Shown here: positions 32,681 to 42,545 of the stretch, in pieces
How the letters are laid out: the number at the start of each line of letters is the position of its first letter
Numbering within the stretch: the stretch's first letter is position 1
Origin: Mesostigma viride
Lineage: Eukaryota > Streptophyta > Mesostigmatophyceae > Mesostigmatales > Mesostigmataceae
Reading direction: 5' to 3'
Assembly (NCBI GenBank): GCA_009746045.1
Contig: RPFO01000027.1
Coordinates: forward strand, 5,114,146 to 5,178,145
Length of the DNA stretch: 64,000 nt
Translations under genes and position numbers: made by a program
The notes under the pieces: model-generated
The model's input: the letters and a program-made list of their open reading frames with translations, nothing else
Databases searched by the model: none
Told to the model about the DNA's origin: nothing

Positions 32681-35600
32681 TTGGGTCCCCAGGTCATCCT
32701 TCTGTCATGGCCAGGTCTGACCTGCCTGCTGTTGACGTTAGGCCAGTGAACACTGTGGGTGCTTCTGACCCTGCTGTCCCTGTGGGTCCTCCTGTACCAG
32801 GTCACTTACTCAAGTTTCAGGCTAGGCTCCTCAACGTGCCAGTTCCATTGGCTCAACCAGCTTGCTTGTTTATGATTGATTCTGGTGCTGGCAGTAATTA
32901 TATTGCTGCATCCTTGGTGCAGGAGTTGAAGTTGCCTGTGTTGGCCCACCCCACACCTGTCATGGTGCAGTATTCTGATGGCAGGAGAAGCTGCTCACCT
33001 GGCTATGTGCAGCTCATCTTCCAAGTTTGTTCATCCCAGACTTTGGAAGTGACAGCAGATGTCATTCCCCTCACGGCAGCAGATGTGATTTTGGGGATCC
33101 CATGGTTGTCTGACACCAATCCTGCTATTTCTTGGCCTGACAGGGTGGTCCAGTTCAAGGATGGGACCGTGTGGGATGCTACCTGTGTGTTGTCAGGGGG
33201 GAGAAGAACAGCCACTGAGTGCTGTTCCTCACAGACAGCCGTCAATGATGGCAAGGGAGGGGAAGCAGGTGCGAAAGGGTGGATCAAGAGCCGACTTTGG
33301 AAGAGAAACGGGCTGCCCTACTGAAGCATGTGTGGTCTGCCAAGCATACTCTGTCTTATTTGGCCACCTATCCAGCGGAACACATCTTTTTCCTGCATTT
33401 GGTGCCTAATGAACCTGAGTCTGCTAGTGGTCATTCTGTCAATGCTGTCAGTTCTACTGTCACCACTGAGCAACAACAACAGCATGATGCCTTGTTGGAC
33501 AGGTATGGAGCCATCTTTGAGGACAAGATGCCCCAGTATCCTCCTGAGGGACCCATCACACATGTCATCAAGTTGGTAGAGGGTGCTCGTCCTCCTTTTG
33601 TGCCTATGTATAGGATGGGCCCTGCAGAGATGGCAGAGCTGAAGACCATACTTATTGGCCTGTTGGAGGCTGGTCTGATCCTCCCAGCTAACAGCCCTTT
33701 CAGTTCTGGGTGTTTGCTTGTACCCAAGCATGATGGGGGGTGGAGGTTGTGCATTGACCTGAGGGGACTGAACAAGGTGACTGTCAAGTCCAGGTACCCT
33801 CTGCCCAGAATTGATGAGTTGCTGGAGAGGACTGCAGGAGCTGCCTTCTTTACCAAGTTTGACCTCAGGCATGCTTTCTGGCAGATCAGGGTGGCTACTG
33901 AGGACATCCCCAAGACGGCCTTTTCTACCCCATGGGGACAGTTCCAGTGGACGTAATGCCCATGGGTGCCTCTAACAGTCCTGCCACCATGCAGATGTTT
34001 GTCAATGCCATCTTTGGCCACCTGACTGGAAATGCCCTTCCGCAGATCTCACCTGACCTTCGCAACCCCAGGTTCAAGGACATTGCCCACTTGTGTGACA
34101 CTACCAGGGTGGTCTTCAGGACTTGTGTGGTCGTCTACCTGGACGACATTCTGGTACACTCTCGTACCTTCAGGGAGCATCTGGAGAACGTGGAAGAGGT
34201 CCTTAAGGTGATCCAGCAGTATCATCTGTCGGTGAAGAGGTCCAAGGTGGAGTGGGGCCAAGAGGTGAAGTTTCTGGGCTACCAGCTGAGCGCTGCAGGT
34301 ATGACTCCTGAGGCCAGCAAGGTCTCTGCTGTTTTGGAGTGGCCTGTGTTGAAGTCAGTTCAGGATGTCAGATCCTTTCTGGGCCTGGTGGGCTGGTACC
34401 GACGGTTCATCCCTGACATGGCGGCCATCTCTGGTCCCCTGTTAGCCCTGCTCAAGAAGGATGTTCCCTTTGAGTGGACTGCAGCATGCCAGCAAGCTTT
34501 TGATGTGTTGAAGCAGAAGCTTACCACTGCTCCCTTACTGGTGGGCCCCAACCCAGACTTGCCATACCAGGTTAGGTCTGATGCCTCACAGGGTGCTATT
34601 GGGCAGTACTAATGCAAGATCAGGTAATGGCCCTCAACCAGTGGAATACATGTCCAGGAGTATGACGTCTGCAGAACGTAACTACCCTGTTCATGAGCAG
34701 GAGCTGCTGGGGTTGGTGGTGGCCTGTCACAAGTGGGAACACCTACTGAAGGGGGCTCAGTTTTCTGTGGCCAGCAGCGCCAGGGATGGGCAGGGCAACG
34801 AGTCTATTACTCTGATGACTGATCACAGGCCCTTGGTACATGTGTTGGAACAGACCCGGATGAGTAAGAGGATGGCTGGATGGATGGAGTTCCTGGGGGG
34901 GTTTGGACCTTTCTCTGTGAGGTACATTCCTGGTACGCAGAATGTGGTGCCTGACGCCCTGTCCAGGAGGAGGGATTTGATGGGGAGTTTTCATGAGGAC
35001 TTGGACATCTGTGCTGCCCTGATTTCTGTGGTAGAGTGTGGAGCCTTGACTAGAGCTCAGGCCAACAACCAGAAGGTTTCTCAACTGTTGACACCACCTG
35101 TAGGGAATAACGGTGGTCCCGTGATGCTCATCGACCAGGGCTCTGTCCCAGAGTTGACAGGCGTCCAGGAGGGTGTCCAGTCACTGTCTGACAGTCTTAG
35201 GAGAATTCCTGAAGGTGTGGTGCCCACTCCCACAGTGCAGCCAGGTGAGGGAGACCCTGCTAGGCGCAGCAGAGGTAGACCCAGGAAGTGGGTCATGGAC
35301 CCTGTGTTGGTAGGCCGGTCCAAGGTGTTGGCCTCTCAGGTGATGGCAAGGTCAAAAGGGCCTATAGCTACTACTGTCTCATCCAAGCAGTTGGTGGCTA
35401 GCCCTGGGCAGGAAGAGGAGATGCAGATGCAGCCCCTGGGACCTGACAAGGACCTGGTGTTGCCTAATCCTTTAAATATTTCCCTGCTGGACGTCATCAA
35501 GGCCTTCACCAAGACGGAGGACATGGCTACTGCAGCTATCCAGAGGGGCAACTTTGGCAATAGACCTGTAGAATACTGGGAGGGCGTTCTGTATGTTCAC

Positions 35601-35869
35601 ACTCATGATGCAGAGCACACGGTGACTAGAAAAGTGTATGTGCCTGAGATGGCCATCCCACAGTGTTACATTGTTTCCATGACGATGTAACTGCATGTCA
35701 TCCTGGTTATGCTAAGCTACTTCATGAGGTGCAGCAGAGGTTTTGGTGGCCTGGCCTTTATCAGGATGTTAAGGCCTATGTGGATTCCTGTGACTCCTGC
35801 CAGAGAAATAAGGTCAGGAACCAAGCCACGCCCATCTTTCCCATGGCTATGCCATACCCCTGCGCCCTT
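32678..35869 (+). CDS. Pol of element P: protease, RT, RNase H, integrase start, frame-broken
   Basis: Made by -1 frameshifting from gag. Protease: FMIDSGAGSNYI near 32875. RT: VPKHDGGWRLCIDLRGLNK, YPLPRIDELLERT, KFDLRHAFWQIRV, MPMGASNSPATMQ, YLDD at 34136-34147. The RT carries about 30 extra residues before YLDD (ALPQISPDLRNPRFK...). RNase H: RSDASQGAIG, YPVHEQELLGLV, TDHRPLVH, PDALSRRR. A linker follows, then the integrase zinc region (HDDVTACHPGYAK, CDSCQRNK). Frame changes are near 33270-33300, 33952, 34604, 34626, 35664 and 35865; most sit next to short G, C or T runs. Confidence 0.9.
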
Positions 35870-37038
35870 GGATCAGTGTGACTATGGATTTTATCTGTGG
35901 TCTTCCCATGTCAGATGGTGGCAATGACAGGATCCTAGTAGTCATGGACAGGCTGTCCAGGATGTGCCACCTGATTCCTTGCAATACTCATCTCACCGCT
36001 GCACAGTGTGTGGATTTGTTTATGAAGGAGATCTACCGTCTGCACGGCATGCCTAGAGTGATCATCACTGATCAGGACCCCCTCTGGCTGTCAGGGTTTT
36101 GGAAGTCATTCTTTGACATCCTAGACACTAAGCTGGCATTCGGTGTGGCCTACAGGTGTGCCAGTACTGGGGCGGTGGAGAGGATGAACAGAATTGTCAG
36201 GGAGTGTCAAAAGCACTATTGTACACACGACAACAAGGACTGGGACAAGAAGATACCTTTCATAGAGTTCGCAATCAACAACTCTCCTCTGGCTCCTCAC
36301 CAGATGTCCCCCTTCGTGATCTGCAATGGCCAGTGCCCCTTGACACCATTCGACTTGGAACTGCCTGACAGAGACGCTGAAGGCCCTTTCCAGCGACGTC
36401 TTGGTTCAGTCCAGCAGTTGTTGGCTTCCTTCCAGGAGGCTCACAGCATTGTGGCTACCCAGCTGTTGAGGACACAGGACAAGTACCTGACTAACGCCTG
36501 GCAGCAAACAGTGGCCAGTCATTCCTTTGTAGCTCCTGGGGACTTGGTGTTGTTGGAAGCCAACAGAGTGCTGCCTGAGAAGGAGCAATGCAGGAAACTG
36601 CAACCACTCTGGTTGGGTCCTTACCCAGTGTTGGCCACCTTTCACTATGGTACCGTGGTTCAGGTCCAGGTGCCTTCTCACTGGAAGCTCAGGAATAATA
36701 TTTTCCACCTAGCACAGCTGAAACTGTACAAGCGTAACACCTTGCCAGGCAGATTGTCTGCCCCCTTGCCTTATGAGTTGGATTCAGAGGGGGAGAAGAT
36801 CTATGAAGTGGAGCGGTTGTTGGCTCACAGGGTGAAGGGGAAAGGTCGTACTAAACAGCTGCAGTTTAAGGTACACTGGAAGGGAGAGCTAGAGGTGACT
36901 GCTACGTGGCTGTGGCTGTCTGATCTCACCAATAGTCACTCTGCTGTACTAGATTACTGTCAGCGTCATGGGATCACCTTGCCTGAGTGGTACGTCATGG
37001 GCTCTGAGCAGAGTGCTCCCCTTCATAGCTCCCAGTGA
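35870..37038 (+). CDS. Integrase core and chromodomain (element P)
   Basis: Catalytic triad in TMDFICGLP, ITDQDPLWLSGFW and GAVERMNRIV. An intact frame runs to the stop at 37036-37038. The C-terminus has YEVERLLAHRVKGKG, LQFKVHWKG and TWLWLSDL, a chromodomain. Upstream zinc-binding residues are in the preceding, frame-shifted stretch. ORF3 starts 49 bases after the stop. Confidence 0.9.
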
Positions 37039-37087
37039 GCACTGCTAACGCCTCCTTTTTGGTGCTGTGTGTCTGTGGTTGCCAGCC

Positions 37088-38278
37088 ATGGCAGACTCCC
37101 ATCCTGAGGGGCCACCCAGGCCACCTGCCCCACTCCAGGAAGACCCTGGATTCGTGGAGGGCCATTTTCTCAACCTATTCCAGCGGATGGTCCATGACCA
37201 GCAGCGACACGAGCAGCGACACGGGGCCCTTATCTCCAGGTTGATTCATGTGGAGGATTTGGTGACCCAGATGGCAGCACATTTGAGGGCGGGGCACCTT
37301 CCACTGGTGGGTTCTGATAGGCCTGCAGCCTTGGAGGCCCAGGTAGCTCAGGAGGTTATACCCACCATGGTGACCTCAGTCCCCTCCCCTACGGAGGCTC
37401 CTCCGCCCTCTAAGGTGGTGGTACACTTGCCCAGGTCTGTTGTCCCAACGAAACAGGTGGAGCAGTACTTGGACCACCGTAAATGTACCCCTGAACAGTG
37501 CGAGTGGTGTAAATCCTTGTACACAGCCATGAAGGCCCTCGACCAGACAGTGGTGGAGGAGGGTGAACTAGTACCCGAGGGTATGGTAGAGTTGGCCCTG
37601 GACTGTCTGCCCCCCAGTCTTTGTGAGATTGGTTCACCCATGGTGGCTTATATTATGCACACCGTCTTTGCAGTGTACCCGTGGCCTTCGTTTGACATGA
37701 GGCCGGTGGAGGGCCAGGACCTGATGGCAGCTCTGCCCAGTGATCTGAGACTCGCCTTTGCAGAGCTCCAGCCAGTGGGTTACTCCCAGACCTATACTGA
37801 GCTGTTAGAGCAAGCTGTTCAGCAGGGAGAGTTTGACATGACTCCGTCGTCCAGCTGCTCTGTGATGTCATGTTTTCCACACAAGGACAGCACAGTTTTC
37901 GTGGGGCTGCAGTTACCAAAGTTCCCTAACGAGCTGAGAGCCAGGCTCACACCCTTGAGAGTGCTGGTACCCATCTTGGGGGCCAGGTGGGGGCCTATCA
38001 AGGCCTTTCTACAGCTGTGGTGGGCCTACAGCAGCTGGCTATGTCGCCATAAGACTGCCAGTGGCTGGGTCTTCGACCCCCTCCGACAGGCTGTGGTTAC
38101 TCTGGCCTATCCTGCCCAGTGCAGTAGGTTTTCAGCTGAGTTGGGCAAGGCTGCTGAGACCTGCATGGCTATCCAGGTCAGCAGGAACTGGCCAGATCTG
38201 GTGTCCATGGTGGAGCATTTCCCAGTGTTTGGAACGAGGGGGAAGGACACGAAGAAGGGGGATTGGTTCACTTTGTGA
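37088..38278 (+). CDS. ORF3 of element P: extra protein after integrase
   Basis: 396 residues from an ATG in strong context (gccATGg). No frame break. The N-terminus is Pro-rich, followed by a helical His/Gln-rich segment (DQQRHEQRHGALISRLIHVEDLV, about residues 36-58) and a Pro-rich linker. The rest has few low-complexity features: a C-EQCEWC motif near 37490-37510 and several Trp/Tyr/Phe-rich segments (YPWPSFDMRP, LQLWWAYSSWLCRHK). No signal peptide or membrane span is visible. Element A has an ORF in the same place with a similar plan (helical segment, Pro-rich linker, ordered C-terminus) but little clear sequence identity. Unknown function; a structural or targeting accessory is a guess. 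Confidence 0.75.
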   Translation: MADSHPEGPPRPPAPLQEDPGFVEGHFLNLFQRMVHDQQRHEQRHGALISRLIHVEDLVTQMAAHLRAGHLPLVGSDRPAALEAQVAQEVIPTMVTSVPSPTEAPPPSKVVVHLPRSVVPTKQVEQYLDHRKCTPEQCEWCKSLYTAMKALDQTVVEEGELVPEGMVELALDCLPPSLCEIGSPMVAYIMHTVFAVYPWPSFDMRPVEGQDLMAALPSDLRLAFAELQPVGYSQTYTELLEQAVQQGEFDMTPSSSCSVMSCFPHKDSTVFVGLQLPKFPNELRARLTPLRVLVPILGARWGPIKAFLQLWWAYSSWLCRHKTASGWVFDPLRQAVVTLAYPAQCSRFSAELGKAAETCMAIQVSRNWPDLVSMVEHFPVFGTRGKDTKKGDWFTL

Positions 38279-38650
38279 AGGGTTTCCAGGATGGTTGGAG
38301 ATGGGGCTGTGGAGTGAGGTGGGGATCCAGAATGGAGGAGGCCAGTTCTGATGTCCAGTCCAGATTTCCAGTAATGACAGTTCTGAGTTCCTGACAGTCT
38401 TGCAGTTGTATTATCCAGGCATGGTTGCCTGTGTGTGTTAGTCACTTGATAACAATTCATCAGTGGGTGAAATTGTCTTATTCAGGATTGACCATGGTCA
38501 GATGATAATGAGATAGGAGGCCCCTTTGGGGATGTAAAAACCCACTTGCTTGTCCCAAGAGGTGGTGGACTTCCTGTTTATTGTTGTGTTGTTTTGTAGA
38601 GGTTGTTGTTTTATTCTTCTTGGCTTCTAGGAACTGGGAGTTCCTGTTTT
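38279..38650 (+). other. 3' untranslated region of element P
   Basis: No open frame of note between the ORF3 stop and the polypurine tract. T/G-rich. Confidence 0.6.
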
Positions 38651-38662
38651 GAGGGGGAGATA

Positions 38663-39366
38663 TGTAACAACCAAATGTTACATCCAAAGTTTTCCTACTG
38701 ATTTATCTGATTATGAGTTCTTTAGGACAATTATTTGGGAAGTTAGGAGGCTGCGACGTCTGATAGATAGTGTGCCTGCTGAGATCTGCAGATATTATTG
38801 TTCTACCCTCATTGGTCGTGGCCTGATCCACGTAGGGTACTTTGCATGGTTGTGTTCAGTCAGTCATAGATTCTCATTAATACCGTTGCACCTGGTGGAT
38901 CTGGTTCCAGGTCATGGAGATTCTGTATGTGCTGGCTTTGTGTTGTGTTGAAGATTTGGAAGCTAAGATCTTATCTTGAGTGATTCTCACTTTTGATTGG
39001 TCCTTCCGAGTTAGGGCTGAGCCGACCCTGCGTGCATGATGATTTTTATCCAGTTTGTGGCGGCTGGAAACGTGTGCGTGTAAGAAAGCTAAAGCTATGG
39101 TGTAATTCAAGGGATTCCTTGTTTCATCAATCAAACAACCCTCGCTAAAAGTCAACTATAACTTCAACAGATAGTCGACTTGGATATAACATTGTCTGTT
39201 GTGTCTAACAAGGGTGGGGACTCATTCCCTTAACTGTTGAAGATCCATCTTCATTGCTTCTCTGGACGTGAAGTTATCTGTCGCGACTCCAACCCAGGTA
39301 TAAAGATCTTTTCACATCAATGTTGAAACTGAGGCTGTTGCAAACACAACATTTTTAGTCGTTACA
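38663..39366 (+). repeat. Element P 3' LTR
   Basis: 704 bp; matches the 5' LTR except for one T fewer near 38702 and one T fewer near 39045. Preceded by GAGGGGGAGA. Confidence 0.95.
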
Positions 39367-39371
39367 AGGGG

Positions 39372-39720
39372 AGGGGATATGCCCAAATGGCACTTTTCTG
39401 GAAACCATACCTATGCATGTGCTAAAAATCCAATTATGGTTGGGAACCATAAATATGATTTAAAAAAAAAATTCCAACCACTTGGGGGGGGTACTAGCCC
39501 CCACCAGATGCCGGTTACGCGCTAAAAATAGAAAAGGACGCTACTTTTGGCATATTTTCCCTAGGACAATGGGCAAACATATTTTTAAACAAAAAAAATA
39601 AAACAAATCATAAACACATGGAATCATGCCATATCTTATATTTTCAAATACTAGAGAGGGGGGGGACATGCAGCCCCAAATTTTCAGGTCATTCTGACAA
39701 GCGCAGCCCTATTTGATGGA
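39372..39720. repeat. Repeat R, copy 1 (A/T-rich transposon end-like sequence)
   Basis: It contains CACTTTTCTGGAAACC, GGGAACCATAAATATG, CCACTTGGGGG-GGTACTA and AAAATAGAAAAGGACGCTA. The same sequence in the same order occurs at 43935-43999 continued at 47796-48170, where LINE A interrupts it. It lies just 3' of the PHD-finger coding sequence (- strand), so it may be the terminal non-coding part of that element. Confidence 0.7.
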
Positions 39721-39765
39721 TATTCCTAGATTGCCACGTGGCAGCGCCAGACACTAGCAAAAAGC

Positions 39766-40668
39766 TCATTCATCATCACTATAGGCCTCCCCAGGGTCGC
39801 AGTCTTGGCAGTACCACTCCCCCTTTTTTGGCACATTTTCAAGGGTGAGACCCGTGCACAGCATGTGGGCCCCCTGCACACAATCAGTGCCACCACAGAT
39901 GAGGAAGGGGTTGTGAGTTGTGTGTGTGGGGTCACCGCAGAACATGCACAGTCTAGCATCAACATCCATGTCATCCCCATCCTCATCCCCTGCCCCCCCC
40001 TCCTCATAGTGCACCCCCTTGCTGTATGTGCAGCGGTCCTGCTTGCCCTCCTTCCAGTGCCTTTTCTTCTTCTCTAACTTCCTTTTCATCTTGCGCCGCT
40101 TCCAGTCATGCTGCCCCTTGAGCTGCTGCTGCCACTCCCTCTTGGTGATGATGGTCCCCAGCTGCGCCTCGACAGCAGGGGTCACTGTCACACCCAGTTC
40201 CTCTGCATCCTCTAGCCACCACTGTTCACCGTGCTGCACGTGCAGTATGCCCATGCACCGCGCATGCACCTGCATGGTACAGCGCCCTGCCCCAAACCCG
40301 CCCTTCCCACCGGGGACAGCCCTGATCTGCTGGGAGTGCAGGAACTCATTCCTGTTGCTGCTGGCATCGTGGGTGCAGGCCTCTAGAATCTCCATCGTGG
40401 TGTACTTGGCCCAGACAGCCTTGACCAGCCCCAGCACATCCACCGTCACCCCCTGCGGCGTGCTCGCCACGACAGGCAGCCACGTGGTCCCACCCCACCC
40501 GGGAGTTGTGTCCCCCACCACAGAGCCACACCACTGCTGCTCAACATGCGGCTGGCTTGGATCCGCTTGCCGCACATAGTTAGGCCACTTCTCACACTCG
40601 CCGTGCTTGTTAAAGTAGTGCAGCAGTGCGTTGCCTAGTGCCCCCTTGCCGGGACTGGAAGACGTGCC
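39766..40668 (-). CDS. Transposase-like C-terminal region with a PHD finger, partial
   Basis: Open on the - strand from after an in-frame TAG near 40671 to the stop at 39766. No convincing ATG begins it, so it is probably an exon or a 5'-truncated gene. N-terminal part: LLHYFNKHGECEKWPNYV, then EACTHDASSNRNEFLHS, resembling C-terminal segments of Mutator-like transposase-domain proteins known from animals and algae (weak, by memory of the family pattern). Then a basic stretch (KRRKMKRKLEKKKRHWKEG near 40090) and an acidic linker. The last 60 residues are a PHD finger: C-x2-C (CMFC), C-GGTDC, HMLC and CQDC. PHD fingers read histone tails. Location next to repeat R fits a DNA transposon gene. 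Confidence 0.55.
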   Translation of the reverse strand, partial: GTSSSPGKGALGNALLHYFNKHGECEKWPNYVRQADPSQPHVEQQWCGSVVGDTTPGWGGTTWLPVVASTPQGVTVDVLGLVKAVWAKYTTMEILEACTHDASSNRNEFLHSQQIRAVPGGKGGFGAGRCTMQVHARCMGILHVQHGEQWWLEDAEELGVTVTPAVEAQLGTIITKREWQQQLKGQHDWKRRKMKRKLEKKKRHWKEGKQDRCTYSKGVHYEEGGAGDEDGDDMDVDARLCMFCGDPTHTTHNPFLICGGTDCVQGAHMLCTGLTLENVPKKGEWYCQDCDPGEAYSDDE

Positions 40669-40671
40669 CTA

Positions 40672-41264
40672 GGATCTGCTGGCAGTGTACCCTTGGGCCG
40701 TCCCTCTGCTTACAGCAATTCTGTTTACAGCATTACAATCCCTTGTTCAGTTAGTGGGGTGGGGTGGGGTTGCAATTTTGCTGTATGCGTGAAGCAATGT
40801 GCGACACATGGCTTGATTATAGGTTGCACGCATGTTGCATGGGCACAATTAGATGTTGTTGCAAGTGGACAGACAATGGCATGGGCAGCAAGTGAGCAAG
40901 GCAGCTGAGTGGTACTCCTTTGTCACTGTCTCAAGTCTTATCTATGCTTACAGCAGCTAGCTCGTGCTATCAGGTGCATGATAATAGTGTACATAGCGGT
41001 GCGCCCCTCTGTTCCCCGCAATGCAACCCCCGGCTCACCATGCGGCACCATCTCTAGTTTCCCACAGGGACACGGCTGCTGCGTGGCACTTAGCTGGGGG
41101 CGGGGCCGCCCACGTGAGTCGGCGTAGCCGGGTTCGTGGCCGGTATGTCTCCTGCGGACGCGGGTGGGGGTGGGGGGTGGGGGTTGGGGTGGGGGTGGGG
41201 GTCATGGGGCTGTGGAGTGTTGTGCATTTTTTTTCCGGTGAAATGGGTGTTTTTTTATTTCCAG
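40672..41264. other. Non-coding stretch with G-rich runs
   Basis: No gene seen. 40758-40775 and 41161-41205 are GGGGT-type runs on the + strand that could form G-quadruplexes. The T-run at 41227 follows. Confidence 0.5.
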
Positions 41265-41269
41265 TTAAG

Positions 41270-42012
41270 TTATCCCAGGTATGCCACTGATAGCCAAACA
41301 CCTAGTTGTGCCTAAATTGGGGCGCCCGCATAAATATGGCGCGCCCTGCGACCATGGTAGCCATTGTACTGAAGATATATCGGCGTCCGGCATGAGTGTA
41401 AAGACCTTATTCACTCCCATGAGTGCATGGAAGACTTCCAGTGGGCTGGGGGCATCATTTTTAGGGCCCGGGTCCCATACTTTGTGTTGTTCATTCGCCA
41501 GGAGCCAGTACCGACGCATGCATGGCCAGGTTCCAAGAGGATATAAACCGGCGGACCACGGCACCTCTAGTGTACTCGGCACGTAGCGTGAAGACGGTCT
41601 CGTTGCAAACTTGCCAAATGGTGTGGAGCATCGTCGTGCGTAGCCATATCCATGCCATCTGGTTGGCTGTGAGGCGGTCCCGTAATCCCGTGATGCCGAA
41701 AATAACCGTAGAGAGTGTGACGGTGGGTGGTGATGTAATAGCCATCCACTTTGCCCATATACCCAGCAGCCATTGCCAAACCCCTGCGAGTTGGCAGTCC
41801 ACAAGACTGTGCTCAATTGTTTCATCTGGATAGGTGCATAAGCACGCCGCCGCGTGGGAATACCGATGGTGCATTTGGGAGTTGACCCCGATGGCCCGGT
41901 GCATTATCAGGTGGTGGACGTCGGTGGCCCGTTTGTCGACCAATGGGTGATCCACTGCCAAGGTATAATGTTCTTGATCCAGGTGTAGCCCGGCCACTCG
42001 GGGTGCCATCAG
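41270..42012 (-). pseudogene. 3' fragment of an L1-like LINE ORF2 with RT zinc knuckle
   Basis: On the - strand a 172-residue frame (42009-41491) has MHRAIGVN, then CLCTYPDETIEHSLVDCQ and VWQWL, the pattern of the C-terminal zinc-binding region of L1-type RTs (C-x-C...H...C, then W). It continues with TMLHTIWQVCNETVF. After one frame change the protein runs on to about 41270 (NEQHKVWDPGPKNDAPSP). EN and RT are not recognisable upstream. It differs from LINEs A-C. Confidence 0.6.
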
Positions 42013-42545
42013 AGGCGACCCGGGTGCATCCTGTGATGTTTATGTATTAGAAGCCGATTTCCCCAATCTGCCGTGTACTCGAAGAGGCACTTTGTAATTG
42101 GGGTGCTGCCTGTTGTGAGGACCCACCCAAACTCTAGTGGGGTCCAGAGCGAGCGTGTCATGCAAGGCGCCCCTTGCCAACATGCAGCCATGTGGTGTCG
42201 CGTATCACAGTGGTGGGTTCCAGGGGTAACATGCATGTTTGTGACAGTGACCACGGGACCATGCACTCGAATGCGGTGACATTGATGTGCTGGAACGTAG
42301 GCGTACGATGTAATCAATCTGCCCAGCAGTCCTTGTCCGCCGGGTCGGTCTCCTGGAGCAATTGTATGGTAACGCCCGACGGCGCCACCGCAACGATGCA
42401 GCCCTTATGTGTAGACGTATAATTTTTAGGGTAGTAGCTCACCCATTCCCCGATTTGTAGGGGTTTGCGCGGCGTTGTCATGAGGGTATGCGTCATGAGT
42501 GTTGTGCATTGGTGGTGGTGTGGTTGTGTATAATAATTAGCCCAT

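Larger units (their letters stand above)
30010..39366 (+). mobile_element. Element P: complete Ty3/gypsy chromovirus with ORF3
   Basis: 9357 bp. LTRs 30010-30715 and 38663-39366 start TG and end CA, and are identical by eye except for two T-run lengths. The 5 bp target duplication AGGGG is at 30005-30009 and 39367-39371. The primer-binding site is 30717-30728 and the polypurine tract is 38651-38660. Coding order: gag, protease, RT, RNase H, integrase with chromodomain, ORF3. Frame breaks occur about eight times, mostly at homopolymers. It is a different lineage from A (LTRs and gag unrelated at base level), yet it shares ORF3 position and the RT insert. Confidence 0.95.

Noticed and set aside
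30938-37038. Frame changes in element P as introns
   Set aside because: Homologous RT and integrase blocks continue without any gap at each change, so single-base indels explain them.
37088-38278. ORF3 as an envelope gene
   Set aside because: No signal peptide, membrane span or fusion-peptide-like segment is visible in P or A.
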